Source of the DNA: Nitrosarchaeum sp.
Lineage (GTDB): Archaea; Thermoproteota; Nitrososphaeria; Nitrososphaerales; Nitrosopumilaceae
Direction: 5' to 3'
Assembly: GCF_025699065.1 (NCBI RefSeq)
Contig: NZ_JAILWF010000005.1
Coordinates: 62,001 to 126,000, forward strand
Length of the DNA: 64,000 nt
Below the pieces are notes generated by a model. It did not search any database and was not told where the DNA came from. It saw only the letters and a list, made by a program, of their open reading frames with translations. A program made the position numbers and the translations under genes. The stretch's first letter is position 1; each line of letters opens with the position of its first letter. Of this stretch, positions 1-8,596 are shown one piece after another.

Positions 1-2
1 TT

Positions 3-728
3 CACGGATACCAAGGCGAAGTCTTTACCAGTACTCCTGCACAACCAGAGACATACAGTGCACTTACATCACATGTTCATGTAACATGGAAAGATGGGAC
101 AACTCCAAGAATATTGAATTCTGAAAAAGCAATAACGGATGCAGAGAAAAAAGGAGAGATATCATTGACACCACTAGAAGTTGTCATAAACATGCCACAA
201 ATTGTTTGGCCAGATGGACAAATGATGGTAAAAGAAGACAAGATACTTTCTGATCATACACCATACGGTGGAGGACAAATTCTAGATATCGATACGGAAG
301 GAAAAACTGTGACATTCATTGCACATAGAGGTTGGGGTCCAGATGGAAGAACTATCTACTACATTGTAACTGATGCAACACCTTCAGGTCCAGCCGAGAT
401 GATGGGAGTGATTAGCTCACCAACATCTGCCAGTCTTATTGCAAATTCAGTCGCAGTTGATCTGTTTCAATTCACAAATGGAATTAAGGGCTCAGGCCCA
501 TTAGGATTCCAAGCTGGAATTGCCTCAGGGGCACAAGGAGATGCAAACTATTCTCCAATGTGGAGAATTAATGTAATTACTTGGAAGGATGCAAACAACT
601 CAGCATTGCTTGAAAACATTTCAGATATCACAGCATACCAAAAAGCAGGTTTGATCGATATAAGTCTAGCAAGACCAATGGATAGTGATCATATAGTTAA
701 CTGCCCATTCATTGATCCCTTTCAATAG
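3..728 (+). CDS. Conserved thaumarchaeal extracytoplasmic protein, 3' part
   Basis: The reading frame is open through the left edge of the window, so only the C-terminal 241 residues are visible and the true start lies outside; the ATT-TTG-rich stretch near 110 is not a convincing start. The visible part is rich in Gly, Pro, Ser and Thr with short beta-strand-like segments, no membrane helix, and an isolated Cys near the C-terminus (IVNCPFIDPFQ). It resembles the large secreted proteins of unknown function found in ammonia-oxidising archaea. I cannot assign a function. It ends 39 bp before the convergent antiporter gene. Confidence 0.75.
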   Translation, partial: HGYQGEVFTSTPAQPETYSALTSHVHVTWKDGTTPRILNSEKAITDAEKKGEISLTPLEVVINMPQIVWPDGQMMVKEDKILSDHTPYGGGQILDIDTEGKTVTFIAHRGWGPDGRTIYYIVTDATPSGPAEMMGVISSPTSASLIANSVAVDLFQFTNGIKGSGPLGFQAGIASGAQGDANYSPMWRINVITWKDANNSALLENISDITAYQKAGLIDISLARPMDSDHIVNCPFIDPFQ

Positions 729-766
729 GGATTAATCTTTTTTATTTTTTATTCCAAAATTTGGAG

Positions 767-2395
767 TTATGATTTCTGAGTTTCAGTTAACAAATTCATT
801 ATTCCATGAGTTGTTACAATTCCAATTACACGTTCATTTACAGGATCAATTACAGGAATCATATCAAAAGGATGTGAATTCATTTTTTGTATTACAGAAT
901 ACAAAAATTCGTCAGGTGACACGGTATAAACTTTTTTGTACATTACATCATCAATAGTAATTGCATCATAAGTTTTTTTATGAAATCTATCAATTTCTCG
1001 TTTTGAAACTAGTCCTACAAGTTTATCATTAGCATCAATTACCAAATATGGTTTTTTACTAATAACATTTTGGCTTAAAAATGACTTTACAGTAAGCAGA
1101 GGAGTTGTCTTTGGAAAATCAGTTTCAATAACAGCAATTGCAGGTACATCAGATACTACTCTTCTAAAATAAATTGGCATCAACCCAAGTTCTACGGTTC
1201 CTACTTTTACATGAATTATTTTCTTTAACTTTCGTTGGAGTTCGATGCTGGATATTATCATCGTTAAAAGAGTACCAAATACCAGAAGTGAGAAAAGATC
1301 GTTATCTAAGATGTCAGCCTGTAACAAAGACAACATTAAGGCTAAATCTACTGCACCTTTTGCCATTACACCATAGGCTACAGTTCTAGCAGGACGCATC
1401 TTTGCGATTCGAACAGCAATGTACGAGCTTACAAATTTCACACCAATTATGATTCCAATAAACACAGCAATAATCCACCAATCTAGATTTAGAAAACCAA
1501 GACTAAAGTGAAGACCGATACCTGCAAAAAAGATTGGAATGAAAATTCCATGTCCAATAACACCGATATTTTTTGAAATTTCAGAATAATCATCTTTAGC
1601 CATTCGAGAAACGGCAATTCCTAAAAGAAGTGCACCTATTGCACCGTGAATTCCACTAACCTCAGCAAAATACGCTACAAGTAAAATTACTCCTATTATA
1701 ATACCGAAATAAATTTGCTGATCTTTAAGCTGTTTTTTTAACATTCGGAAAAATCGTGGCAAAATAAAAACTGAAAGTAGACCTGCAACTGCAAAAAAGA
1801 TTATCATCTTTGCAAACAACCAGAAAAATTCTGAAACTTCAGGAGTATCACTTGAATTTACTTGGATTAATACACTTGTAACAATAATCGCAATAAATTC
1901 TACAATTGCAGTAACTGTGAAAATCTCAAGACCTATTGTAGATTTTAGCTTACCAAGATCACTGAGGATCTTTGCAGTAACGCCAAGACTAGATGCAGCA
2001 ATTACACTTCCTATAGCAAAGGCTTGTGTAAAATTCATGTCTAGCGAGAGACCAAAAAATCCTGCTACAAAAAATGGAATTAAAAATGCTACCGCAGAAC
2101 CAGCAAAAATTCTACCTTTCATCACATTGAATATTCCTGCTAAATCAATTTCCTGAAGACCAATTAAGAAAAATAAGAAAAACACACCGATTGAGGTAAA
2201 AAGCTCAATTGCATTGATTGGTTCAACTATAGCTAAAAGTGTAGGCCCAACGATAATTCCGGCAAGAACATTTCCTATAATAGTAGGCTGATTAATTCTA
2301 TGCATTAGTTCGCCAAATAATTTGGCAGCAATTATCAACACTGCAAGATAAAGAATTGCTTCAAAGACCAATATACAATAATCATGTATAGTCAT
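767..2395 (-). CDS. Cation:proton antiporter (CPA2/KefB type) with C-terminal CBS pair
   Basis: Predicted monovalent cation/proton exchanger in the cytoplasmic membrane. Residues 1 to about 390 form a run of 11-13 hydrophobic helices typical of the CPA2 (KefB/NapA) fold, including the unwound-helix region around GVTAKILSDLGKLKSTIGLE. Residues about 405-540 carry two CBS motifs (ending near DKLVGLVSKREID and ERVIGIVTTHGI), which usually bind adenine nucleotides and gate transport. The start is ATG; the gene diverges from 2476 over an 80-bp gap that contains the 10-bp palindrome CTTTCGAAAG at 2405-2414. A second antiporter at 18157 lacks the CBS part. Ion specificity cannot be read from sequence. 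Confidence 0.9.
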   Translation of the reverse strand: MTIHDYCILVFEAILYLAVLIIAAKLFGELMHRINQPTIIGNVLAGIIVGPTLLAIVEPINAIELFTSIGVFFLFFLIGLQEIDLAGIFNVMKGRIFAGSAVAFLIPFFVAGFFGLSLDMNFTQAFAIGSVIAASSLGVTAKILSDLGKLKSTIGLEIFTVTAIVEFIAIIVTSVLIQVNSSDTPEVSEFFWLFAKMIIFFAVAGLLSVFILPRFFRMLKKQLKDQQIYFGIIIGVILLVAYFAEVSGIHGAIGALLLGIAVSRMAKDDYSEISKNIGVIGHGIFIPIFFAGIGLHFSLGFLNLDWWIIAVFIGIIIGVKFVSSYIAVRIAKMRPARTVAYGVMAKGAVDLALMLSLLQADILDNDLFSLLVFGTLLTMIISSIELQRKLKKIIHVKVGTVELGLMPIYFRRVVSDVPAIAVIETDFPKTTPLLTVKSFLSQNVISKKPYLVIDANDKLVGLVSKREIDRFHKKTYDAITIDDVMYKKVYTVSPDEFLYSVIQKMNSHPFDMIPVIDPVNERVIGIVTTHGIMNLLTETQKS

Positions 2396-2475
2396 CTCAT
2401 ATCCCTTTCGAAAGAGACCACACCTACCAGATAACAGAATAATTGTTATAGGAGATAATTCAGGTAAATTTCAAA

Positions 2476-2763
2476 ATGGAGAAAATAGACTATGAGGGAA
2501 TTGTTTGGGCAATTAATCACAACAATCCAGAACCACTAGTTGAACATGCTATTCACACATTAGTTATGCATGGGGTAAAAAAAGAAGACATTCAATTAAC
2601 AGATGCGCCAGACAATGTCAAAGTTGGGGCTATAGTAGTTGAGATTTGGCCATATCATCTAGATGTTGCAAGAGTAAGAACAATTAGAAATGAATCTTTT
2701 ATCAGCGGTACAGTTATGACTATTGAGCTAAAATTAGACGGCGAAGGAAACTATACAGATTAG
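2476..2763 (+). CDS. Conserved hypothetical protein, 95 aa
   Basis: Small acidic, soluble protein with mixed alpha/beta character and no signal peptide, membrane helix or cysteine. I do not recognise the family. ATG start; the stop codon is followed two bases later by the TTG start of the next gene, so the two are probably cotranscribed. Confidence 0.7.
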   Translation: MEKIDYEGIVWAINHNNPEPLVEHAIHTLVMHGVKKEDIQLTDAPDNVKVGAIVVEIWPYHLDVARVRTIRNESFISGTVMTIELKLDGEGNYTD

Positions 2764-2765
2764 TT

Positions 2766-3257
2766 TTGAAAAAAGCAAAGAAACAAAATATCATCATTGC
2801 ATCAATTGCAATTATCATAGTAGGCGCAATAGTTGCATATAATTATTCATATGATCAAACAAGACAAAAGGGTTTCAAATTTGGAAACGAACTTCAACAG
2901 ATTCAAGAAGAAGTAAAACAGATTCAAATTCAATTTGACTCAAAGATTACACAGTGGAAAGAAGAGGATTTGAGTTTAGAAGAATTGCTGGATTACTCTA
3001 AAATACATTTGGATAATATGCAAGATCAGATTTTAAAATATGACAAACTAAATCCGCCAGCTCAATTTGCACCATCAGTGGAATTATTCAAGCTTTCAAC
3101 ACAAGCACAACTAGATAGTGATAAAGAATTCATAGAATGGATAAAAACGAATGATGAATCTCACAGTATTAGATCTGATTCATTATTACAAGAATCATTT
3201 GAATATGAAATGCTTGCATTGGGGGAGTTTAATTCAGTCAAAGTGGGATTAAAGTAG
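2766..3257 (+). CDS. Single-pass membrane-anchored coiled-coil protein
   Basis: Starts with TTG two bases after the upstream stop. Residues 1-25 are a lysine-rich n-region and one hydrophobic helix (IIIASIAIIIVGAIVAY), an uncleaved anchor; the rest is helical and rich in Gln, Glu and Lys, with a likely coiled coil at residues 40-75. The bulk should face outside the cell. No family recognised. It converges on the gene at 3260 with two bases between stop codons. Confidence 0.7.
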   Translation: MKKAKKQNIIIASIAIIIVGAIVAYNYSYDQTRQKGFKFGNELQQIQEEVKQIQIQFDSKITQWKEEDLSLEELLDYSKIHLDNMQDQILKYDKLNPPAQFAPSVELFKLSTQAQLDSDKEFIEWIKTNDESHSIRSDSLLQESFEYEMLALGEFNSVKVGLK

Positions 3258-3259
3258 AA

Positions 3260-3715
3260 TTATAACAAACTTAATTTCTGCAATAAATCTAAAATTGGTG
3301 AGATTTCTTTTATAATTTCATTTTTATCCAAAGGGGTTGGTTCTGAGAATTTAATTGGGAATGTAATTGTAAGCATGTCTTGGTCTGTGTGAGATATACG
3401 AATAGAATGAACAGTATTGTTTGTTTTTGTAATGAAATCTTTCCATTTTTTTAAATGCTCTCCAACACGATTAACTTGAGTATCTAATTCGTCAATATCA
3501 ATATCCAAATCAGAGTCAAATAGTCCAAATTTTACAAGAGGAATCATCATCAATCCACCTGAAATTTTATCATGATTTTTTAGCATTTGAGAGATGGTTT
3601 CTACAGAATTTTCTTTAGGATAGATAACCCCATAATCAGGATCAAAATATCCTGCTACAAGTTTCTTTGAATCTAAAATTCGAAAATATTCATCATCTAA
3701 ATCTAATTTCCACAA
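3260..3715 (-). CDS. Conserved hypothetical protein, 151 aa
   Basis: Soluble acidic protein with an Asp-rich segment around residues 75-90 (DSDLDIDIDELD) and no cysteine, signal peptide or membrane helix. Not recognised. Convergent with 2766..3257 and divergent from 3791..4114, so it is a single-gene unit. Confidence 0.65.
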   Translation of the reverse strand: MWKLDLDDEYFRILDSKKLVAGYFDPDYGVIYPKENSVETISQMLKNHDKISGGLMMIPLVKFGLFDSDLDIDIDELDTQVNRVGEHLKKWKDFITKTNNTVHSIRISHTDQDMLTITFPIKFSEPTPLDKNEIIKEISPILDLLQKLSLL

Positions 3716-3790
3716 TAATTAATCATCAATACATAATTAAATAAACAGTTTACCAATGACAGTTAAATAAACAAGGTGAAGATAAAAAAC

Positions 3791-4114
3791 ATGACAATTT
3801 CCAAAGAAAATAAAACATTCATCGATAGTTTAATTGATTATTACATCAGTGAAGCAGAATCATACAGACAGATTGCAGAGAACTTTGTACCAGAAGTAGA
3901 ATCAGTTCCAGATACAGCGTTTGGGATCATTACTGGATGTGTATATTCAGGATTTTTGCAGGCATATCAAAATCAACAACTAACACCAGGATTAGAAGAC
4001 ATGAACGAGTTTAATCAAATCATAAAAAAGCGTGCCCCACTAATCAAAAAGGCGCTTCTTGGACCCATAAAACAAGAAAATAAGCCAAAAGATACTCCTG
4101 AAAAATCAGACTAG
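3791..4114 (+). CDS. Hypothetical helical protein, 107 aa
   Basis: Starts at ATG 3791: a TATA-like GTTAAATAAA lies at 3761-3770, about 25 nt before this ATG, the spacing of a leaderless archaeal mRNA. The in-frame GTG at 3776 is too close to that box. The protein is helical, with a hydrophobic middle (TAFGIITGCVYSGFLQAY) and a basic, proline-containing C-terminus. No family recognised. Confidence 0.65.
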   Translation: MTISKENKTFIDSLIDYYISEAESYRQIAENFVPEVESVPDTAFGIITGCVYSGFLQAYQNQQLTPGLEDMNEFNQIIKKRAPLIKKALLGPIKQENKPKDTPEKSD

Positions 4115-4163
4115 TTTAGAAATCACAGCCAAAGTTTAATTTGATTTCAAGATATCAGAACGC

Positions 4164-4256
4164 ATGAAGGTAGATGGAAGTAAAATCATTTTTGGGATGG
4201 GGGTATCATCAGCAGTAGTAATGGTAATAGTAGTGCTTTATTTTGCAATACGTTGA
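4164..4256 (+). CDS. Small single-helix membrane protein, 30 aa
   Basis: ATG frame of 30 codons. A short charged N-terminus (MKVDGSK) is followed by one hydrophobic helix and a terminal Arg. It lies alone between two same-strand genes. Composition and topology are convincing for a membrane microprotein, but size makes it uncertain. Confidence 0.45.
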   Translation: MKVDGSKIIFGMGVSSAVVMVIVVLYFAIR

Positions 4257-4283
4257 TAAATCAATTTTTCTATAAATAATATA

Positions 4284-4604
4284 TTGTCAGCAACAGATGA
4301 GTTTAGAATTACACAAATTGTAGATAATGGGCAAGTAGTACAATTAACATTAATTGAAAATGTATCAACTGAGCCAATTTCACAAAAACAAATGATCATA
4401 GATAATGTTTCAAAAAGACTAGATGCAGAAACAAAAGAGCAGGTCATGCCATTATTAGAGGCAATATTACAAGCTCAGCCAACAGTCAACATTAGAAGTT
4501 ATCAACAAACACAAATCACAATAGGGATGCCAAAATCAAGATATGAAAAAATGGGCAGACCGCAAGTTGGAAGCTTACTTGGAATAGATATAAAAAAACT
4601 CTAA
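4284..4604 (+). CDS. Conserved hypothetical protein, 106 aa
   Basis: TTG start about 10-20 bp after an AT-rich TATA-like stretch (CTATAAATAATATA at 4270-4283). The protein is a small soluble alpha/beta domain with a basic C-terminal half ([18 protein letters not shown]). I considered a relation to the archaeal arcadin-1 cytoskeletal accessory family because of size and layout, but cannot confirm it by eye. Tail-to-tail with the DUF255 gene, overlapping it by 4 bp. Confidence 0.6.
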   Translation: MSATDEFRITQIVDNGQVVQLTLIENVSTEPISQKQMIIDNVSKRLDAETKEQVMPLLEAILQAQPTVNIRSYQQTQITIGMPKSRYEKMGRPQVGSLLGIDIKKL

Positions 4605-6628
4605 AGATTTGATTTTATATCACTTATAGTCTCTAAAGGTAACGAACAAGTAAAATTTTTGCAAACAAAGACAGATGTTTTATCATTGTAGGATTTACCT
4701 GCAAAAAATGGGAATGTAGATAGATTTTCTAGTTGAGATTTATTGTTAATTGACACCATAATTGATTCAGGTAAAAATTTAGAGTAAAGGAAATTACAAA
4801 TTTCGGAATTCTCAGAGTTGATAATTGTGATTTCAATTGGGTGTTGCATGAAAGTGTAAATTGTATTTAGCAAATAGCCAAAACCAAATGGGTTTTCAGC
4901 TGCAATTTGAGCCTGAGATTCCATTATTTGAGTTGCAATTTTTAAGAATTTTTCTTCTTGTGTAAGATGATACAATCGTAACATTACAAAACATGAAACT
5001 GAGTTACCAGACGGTAATGATAAATCATAATTGCTCTTTGGTCGGATGATTAATTTTTCATGATCATCGGATGTCATAAAAAAGCTGCTACTCTCAGAAT
5101 CCCAAAAGTGGTCAACTAAATGGTGTCCTAATTTAACTGCCAAATTCAGGTATTTTGCTTCAGGTTCAATCTCAAAGACGTCAAGTAATGCGTTTGCAAA
5201 ATAAGAGTAATCTTCTAAATAGCCATCTATTTTTGCCACATTGTTTTTGTAAGTTCGCAATAATTTAGTATCATCAAGGAGTTTTGTTTCAATAAATGAA
5301 ACACAGTTTTTTGCTGCATTCAAATATTTTGCTTCTCCAGTTACACGGTATCCTTTAGCAAATGCTGTGATCATCAATGCATTCCATGAAGTGAGTATTT
5401 TATCATCGAGTCCAGGAGGAACTCGTTTGGAACGAACATTCAATAGTTTTTCAGAGCAACGTACAAGAATTTCTTTGATTTTTTCTTCAGGCATTCCAAA
5501 ATGAAATGCGACTGCAGAAATGTTGATGTTATTGCACAAAATGCTGTTTCCTTCCCAATTACCGCCATCGGTAACATCATAGTACAAACAAAATATCTCA
5601 GCGTCATCACCAAGGATCTCTTTTATCTCACTTTTCTTCCATACGTAGAATTTTCCTTCTACACCTTCTGAATCAGCATCATATGCAGAATAAAATCCAC
5701 CTTCTTTTGAAGTCATTTCTCTTAGAACAAATCCCAAAGTCTTGTGAAGAACTTCAAGATAGAATGGGTCCTGGGTAATCTGATAGGCTTCAGCATAATT
5801 TACTGGGATTAAGGCATTATCGTAAAGCATCTTCTCAAAATGAGGAGCGAGCCATTTTGCATCAGTAGAGTATCTATGAAATCCTCCACCTATCTGGTCA
5901 AAGATGCCACCTTTGGCCATTTTATTTAGAGTTTTGAGCGCAAATTCATTAAATTTTGATAGTCCTGTAAGTTTTGCATATCTGAACAAAAATGAAACAT
6001 TAGCCGCATTTGGAAATTTTGGTGCAGAACCAAATCCACCATATGCTGAGTCTCCGAGTTGAAATAAATTCATTGCAGCTTCATCAAGAATAATTTTTTC
6101 TAGTTTAGAGGGAATTTTTACAGTCTCTGCTTTTTGTAATGCAGATAGAAAATTATCAGCGGACTTTTCAATGTCTTTTTGTTTTTCTTTCCAAGCTTGT
6201 GCTAGTTGTCGTGTAATACTTCCAAAACCTGGACGACCGTAAGAGTCCAAAACTGGAAAATAAGTTCCAACGTAAAACGGCTTTTGATCAGGAGTTAGAA
6301 AAATACTAAGAGGCCATCCACCCTGACCGGTTGCTATCTGACAAACTTTTTGATAGATATCATCAAGGTCTGGTCTTTCTTCTCTGTCAACTTTGATGTT
6401 TACAAAATTTTCATTCATGAATTTTGCAACTTCTTCGTTTTCAAATGATTCGTGTGCCATCACATGACACCAATGACAAGCACTATACCCTACACTAAGA
6501 AAGATAGGTTTGTTTTCATCTTTAGCTTTTTTTAGAGATTCGTCATTCCAAGCATACCAATCAACTGGGTTTTCGGCATGTTGTAATAGATATGGACTGG
6601 TTTCATGAATTAGATGATTTTTTGCCAT
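4601..6628 (-). CDS. Thioredoxin-fold DUF255 / YyaL-type protein
   Basis: Full-length member (675 aa) of the YyaL/SPATA20 family: an N-terminal thioredoxin-like domain with the CHWC redox motif at residues 51-54 ([11 protein letters not shown]), followed by a long (alpha/alpha)-barrel region resembling N-acylglucosamine 2-epimerase and cellobiose epimerase folds ([20 protein letters not shown]). The family is widespread in archaea and bacteria; its substrate is not established, and a redox-linked role is only presumed. Cytoplasmic: no signal peptide. ATG start. The small TTG gene 6667..6903 lies just upstream on the same strand. Confidence 0.92.
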   Translation of the reverse strand: MAKNHLIHETSPYLLQHAENPVDWYAWNDESLKKAKDENKPIFLSVGYSACHWCHVMAHESFENEEVAKFMNENFVNIKVDREERPDLDDIYQKVCQIATGQGGWPLSIFLTPDQKPFYVGTYFPVLDSYGRPGFGSITRQLAQAWKEKQKDIEKSADNFLSALQKAETVKIPSKLEKIILDEAAMNLFQLGDSAYGGFGSAPKFPNAANVSFLFRYAKLTGLSKFNEFALKTLNKMAKGGIFDQIGGGFHRYSTDAKWLAPHFEKMLYDNALIPVNYAEAYQITQDPFYLEVLHKTLGFVLREMTSKEGGFYSAYDADSEGVEGKFYVWKKSEIKEILGDDAEIFCLYYDVTDGGNWEGNSILCNNINISAVAFHFGMPEEKIKEILVRCSEKLLNVRSKRVPPGLDDKILTSWNALMITAFAKGYRVTGEAKYLNAAKNCVSFIETKLLDDTKLLRTYKNNVAKIDGYLEDYSYFANALLDVFEIEPEAKYLNLAVKLGHHLVDHFWDSESSSFFMTSDDHEKLIIRPKSNYDLSLPSGNSVSCFVMLRLYHLTQEEKFLKIATQIMESQAQIAAENPFGFGYLLNTIYTFMQHPIEITIINSENSEICNFLYSKFLPESIMVSINNKSQLENLSTFPFFAGKSYNDKTSVFVCKNFTCSLPLETISDIKSNL

Positions 6629-6666
6629 GATTAATCAAGTTTCTTTTGTTATTTGTATCTAATTGA

Positions 6667-6903
6667 CTAGTAAAAGATGCCTTTGCCTTCTTCTAATTCA
6701 TAAATTCTGGTATTGATTTTGTTCAATAGTTTTTGTTTTGATTTTTGGGCTTTTTTATCATGACTGTAATCTTTTTTTTCGAGCAACTCTTGTAATCGTT
6801 TTAATTGCTCTAGTGTTAGTTTTTTGAAGTCATTTTTTGATCTTGAAACAATTTGGAGTAGAGTTACTCGTTCACGGTCCTCAGCAGAGATATCATCAGT
6901 CAA
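6667..6903 (-). CDS. Small lysine-rich helical protein, 78 aa
   Basis: TTG start. Highly charged helical protein; the centre (LTLEQLKRLQELLEKKDY) is a probable coiled coil. No cysteines or membrane segments, no family recognised. It precedes the DUF255 gene by 38 bp on the same strand and may share its transcript. Confidence 0.55.
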   Translation of the reverse strand: MTDDISAEDRERVTLLQIVSRSKNDFKKLTLEQLKRLQELLEKKDYSHDKKAQKSKQKLLNKINTRIYELEEGKGIFY

Positions 6904-6962
6904 CGATTGTTAGATGTTTAGGATCTTTATTTTTCTAATGAATGAGATAATCTCACAGGGGC

Positions 6963-7022
6963 TCAGTCACCATTTTGAGGATAAAAATGGACGCAGATAG
7001 GCGTGAAAAATCTAGTTTTCAT
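6963..7022 (-). other. 19-codon reading frame copying the upstream gene starts
   Basis: Directly after the 67-aa gene at 7039 the sequence repeats the translation-start module used by the two genes upstream: an AGAAAATGAAAACTAGA-like string is present here and (with changes in the first bases) at 7649 and 7242. The frame that follows encodes only 19 residues beginning MKTRFF before TGA. It may be the remnant of a further duplicated gene or a very short peptide; I favour a remnant. Confidence 0.35.
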
Positions 7023-7038
7023 TTTCTAATTCTCCACA

Positions 7039-7242
7039 CTATATGAAACCAAATAGTTCCATCATCCTAATTGATGTATTATCACAAAATTGTGTATTAC
7101 CGTCTGATTCACAATAAAAGATGTAGCCATCTTCTATCATCAAATAGTATCCAAAATGATACAAATTCATGAAAGAATTTGCAACAAACAAGACAGTAAT
7201 TGCAGTTAAAATTATAAATAAAATCAAGAGTCTAGTTTTCAT
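7039..7242 (-). CDS. Small membrane-anchored protein, 67 aa
   Basis: Begins MKTRLLILFIIL, an N-terminal hydrophobic helix (residues 5-27) that is either a signal peptide or an anchor; the short remainder has two Cys (residues about 49 and 58), suggesting an exported, possibly disulfide-bonded domain. Overlaps the preceding gene by 4 bp (ATGA-type coupling). Its first seven residues are almost identical to those of the upstream gene, so the pair probably arose by duplication. Confidence 0.6.
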   Translation of the reverse strand: MKTRLLILFIILTAITVLFVANSFMNLYHFGYYLMIEDGYIFYCESDGNTQFCDNTSIRMMELFGFI

Positions 7243-7649
7243 ATTTCAGAGAATCCTATTATTGAAATTATTTGAGCGTTATTTACACTCATTCCAAGTT
7301 TTCCATCTTCAAGTGTATAGGGTATTTCTATACCATCCGATAACACTGCAATTGAGATGATGTTTTTATCAGGAAATAATTTTTGTAGTATTGGCAATGG
7401 ATCATCCATGTGAATGAATCCATCAGTGTTGCTGCTAGTTGTAATGATTATTGCTTGTATCTCATCTTCAACAGTAATAGAGTACACATCCATGTTAGAT
7501 GCTATTGCAAAGCCATTTGTGACTTGAGTAATTCTAGGATCAATATCTTGAGTGTAATGCGTTCCACCTGACATATTACTAATTATGAATGGAAGAGATA
7601 TTGCTAGTCCTACAATTATTGGGATTATTATCAATAATCTAGTTTTCAT
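7239..7649 (-). CDS. Exported hypothetical protein, 136 aa
   Basis: Signal peptide or anchor at residues 1-24 (MKTRLLIIIPIIVGLAISLP), then a beta-rich domain of about 110 residues without Cys. Middle gene of a minus-strand operon: it overlaps the upstream gene by 11 bp and the downstream gene by 4 bp. Family not recognised; translational coupling suggests its product works with its neighbours at the cell surface. Confidence 0.65.
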   Translation of the reverse strand: MKTRLLIIIPIIVGLAISLPFIISNMSGGTHYTQDIDPRITQVTNGFAIASNMDVYSITVEDEIQAIIITTSSNTDGFIHMDDPLPILQKLFPDKNIISIAVLSDGIEIPYTLEDGKLGMSVNNAQIISIIGFSEI

Positions 7650-8136
7650 TTTTTCTCCTTTTGATCTTCATTACTATGTATGCAAATACAATAAACAGAG
7701 ACATTGCCAAAACAAACCATCCGAATGTATTTGATACATTACCCAATGTCTCTCCTTTTTGTAGTGATTCGTTATTAGAACCTTGTATGTTGTTAGGAAA
7801 ATTTGGATCTTGTAAAATTTTAATTGTTTTCAAAATATCTCCATTTGCAAATTTATATGCTGTGCTAACGCTTGCTGTTCCATAACCTTCAAGATCAGGA
7901 GCCATATCAGCAAGTTCTTGTGTGATAAATCCTCTTTTGATACATTCATCAAGGATTTTTTTTGCCCACTCTCTACCCTCTACTGTAGGTTGCCATTGAT
8001 CAAAAATTATCAATTCACAACCTTGCTTATCAAAATTAAAATCATTTACTGAATTCATTAATTGACCAAAAGAGAGAGATGGTAAAGATGCAAAAATTAA
8101 AGCAAGTATAATAATTATCGAAAGTTTGATTTTCAT
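7639..8136 (-). CDS. Exported protein with N-terminal signal and C-terminal membrane helix
   Basis: A signal peptide (residues 1-24, ending near LSFGQ) is followed by a globular part with two Cys (residues about 39 and 68) and a C-terminal hydrophobic helix (FGWFVLAMSLFIVFAYIVM) plus a basic tail KIKRRKNEN. This is a type I membrane topology with an extracytoplasmic domain. The central segment (IKRGFITQELADMA..DLEGYG) is not a motif I can name. It starts three bases after the PH-like gene ends. Confidence 0.7.
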   Translation of the reverse strand: MKIKLSIIIILALIFASLPSLSFGQLMNSVNDFNFDKQGCELIIFDQWQPTVEGREWAKKILDECIKRGFITQELADMAPDLEGYGTASVSTAYKFANGDILKTIKILQDPNFPNNIQGSNNESLQKGETLGNVSNTFGWFVLAMSLFIVFAYIVMKIKRRKNEN

Positions 8137-8139
8137 TTT

Positions 8140-8493
8140 CTAATTACTTGGTCTGATCTTATCACGTACTTTGTTTTTTATTAATTCATTTTCGTTAAAA
8201 GATAATATTATTCTCTTATAGAATCCGTTTTTGAGCTCAATATTAAGAAAAGAGTTGTTTCTTGTAGTATACCAAAATTCCCATCCCCTGTTTGTAAAAT
8301 AAGTTCCAGCTTTAATTAGTCCTGGAAAGCATGTTCCAGGAATTCGAAGTTCTTTAAAAGATTGTTTTGGAATATCGGTATGAATGAAGGATATGTTATT
8401 CAGTGGAATAACAAATGAGCCATGCACCCCCAGTATTTTTTCGACAGTGTTGAATTTTATCCGCACATTATCATCATCTACAATAATTTGCAT
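8140..8493 (-). CDS. PH-like domain protein
   Basis: First gene of the four-gene minus-strand operon 8493-7039. The 117-residue sequence matches the layout of a prokaryotic PH-like family common in actinobacteria: a first strand with charged residues, a turn followed by IPLNNI, then a conserved segment with LRIPGTCFPGLIKAGTY and a WEFWYT strand. No enzyme motifs; such domains bind lipids or proteins. Cytoplasmic, whereas its three downstream partners are exported or membrane proteins. Confidence 0.7.
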   Translation of the reverse strand: MQIIVDDDNVRIKFNTVEKILGVHGSFVIPLNNISFIHTDIPKQSFKELRIPGTCFPGLIKAGTYFTNRGWEFWYTTRNNSFLNIELKNGFYKRIILSFNENELIKNKVRDKIRPSN

Positions 8494-8550
8494 CAGATTA
8501 TTTTAAAAAAGATCATAATAAAATCATTGATTCCATTCAAGATAATTCCA

Positions 8551-8579
8551 CATCTATCATTTGAAAAATATGATAGATG
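8551..8579. repeat. Perfect 10-bp inverted repeat (hairpin) between genes
   Basis: CATCTATCAT and ATGATAGATG are separated by 9 bases. The hairpin lies between the end of the metallo-beta-lactamase gene (8597) and the start of the PH-like gene (8493), both on the minus strand. No U-tract follows on the minus strand, so it is either a processing/3'-end hairpin or an operator for the small operon. Confidence 0.5.
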
Positions 8580-8596
8580 AATTTTTGTAAATTAGT

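Noticed and set aside
4284-4604. Annotation as arcadin-1
   Set aside because: Length fits but I cannot match conserved residues by eye and no crenactin gene is in the window.
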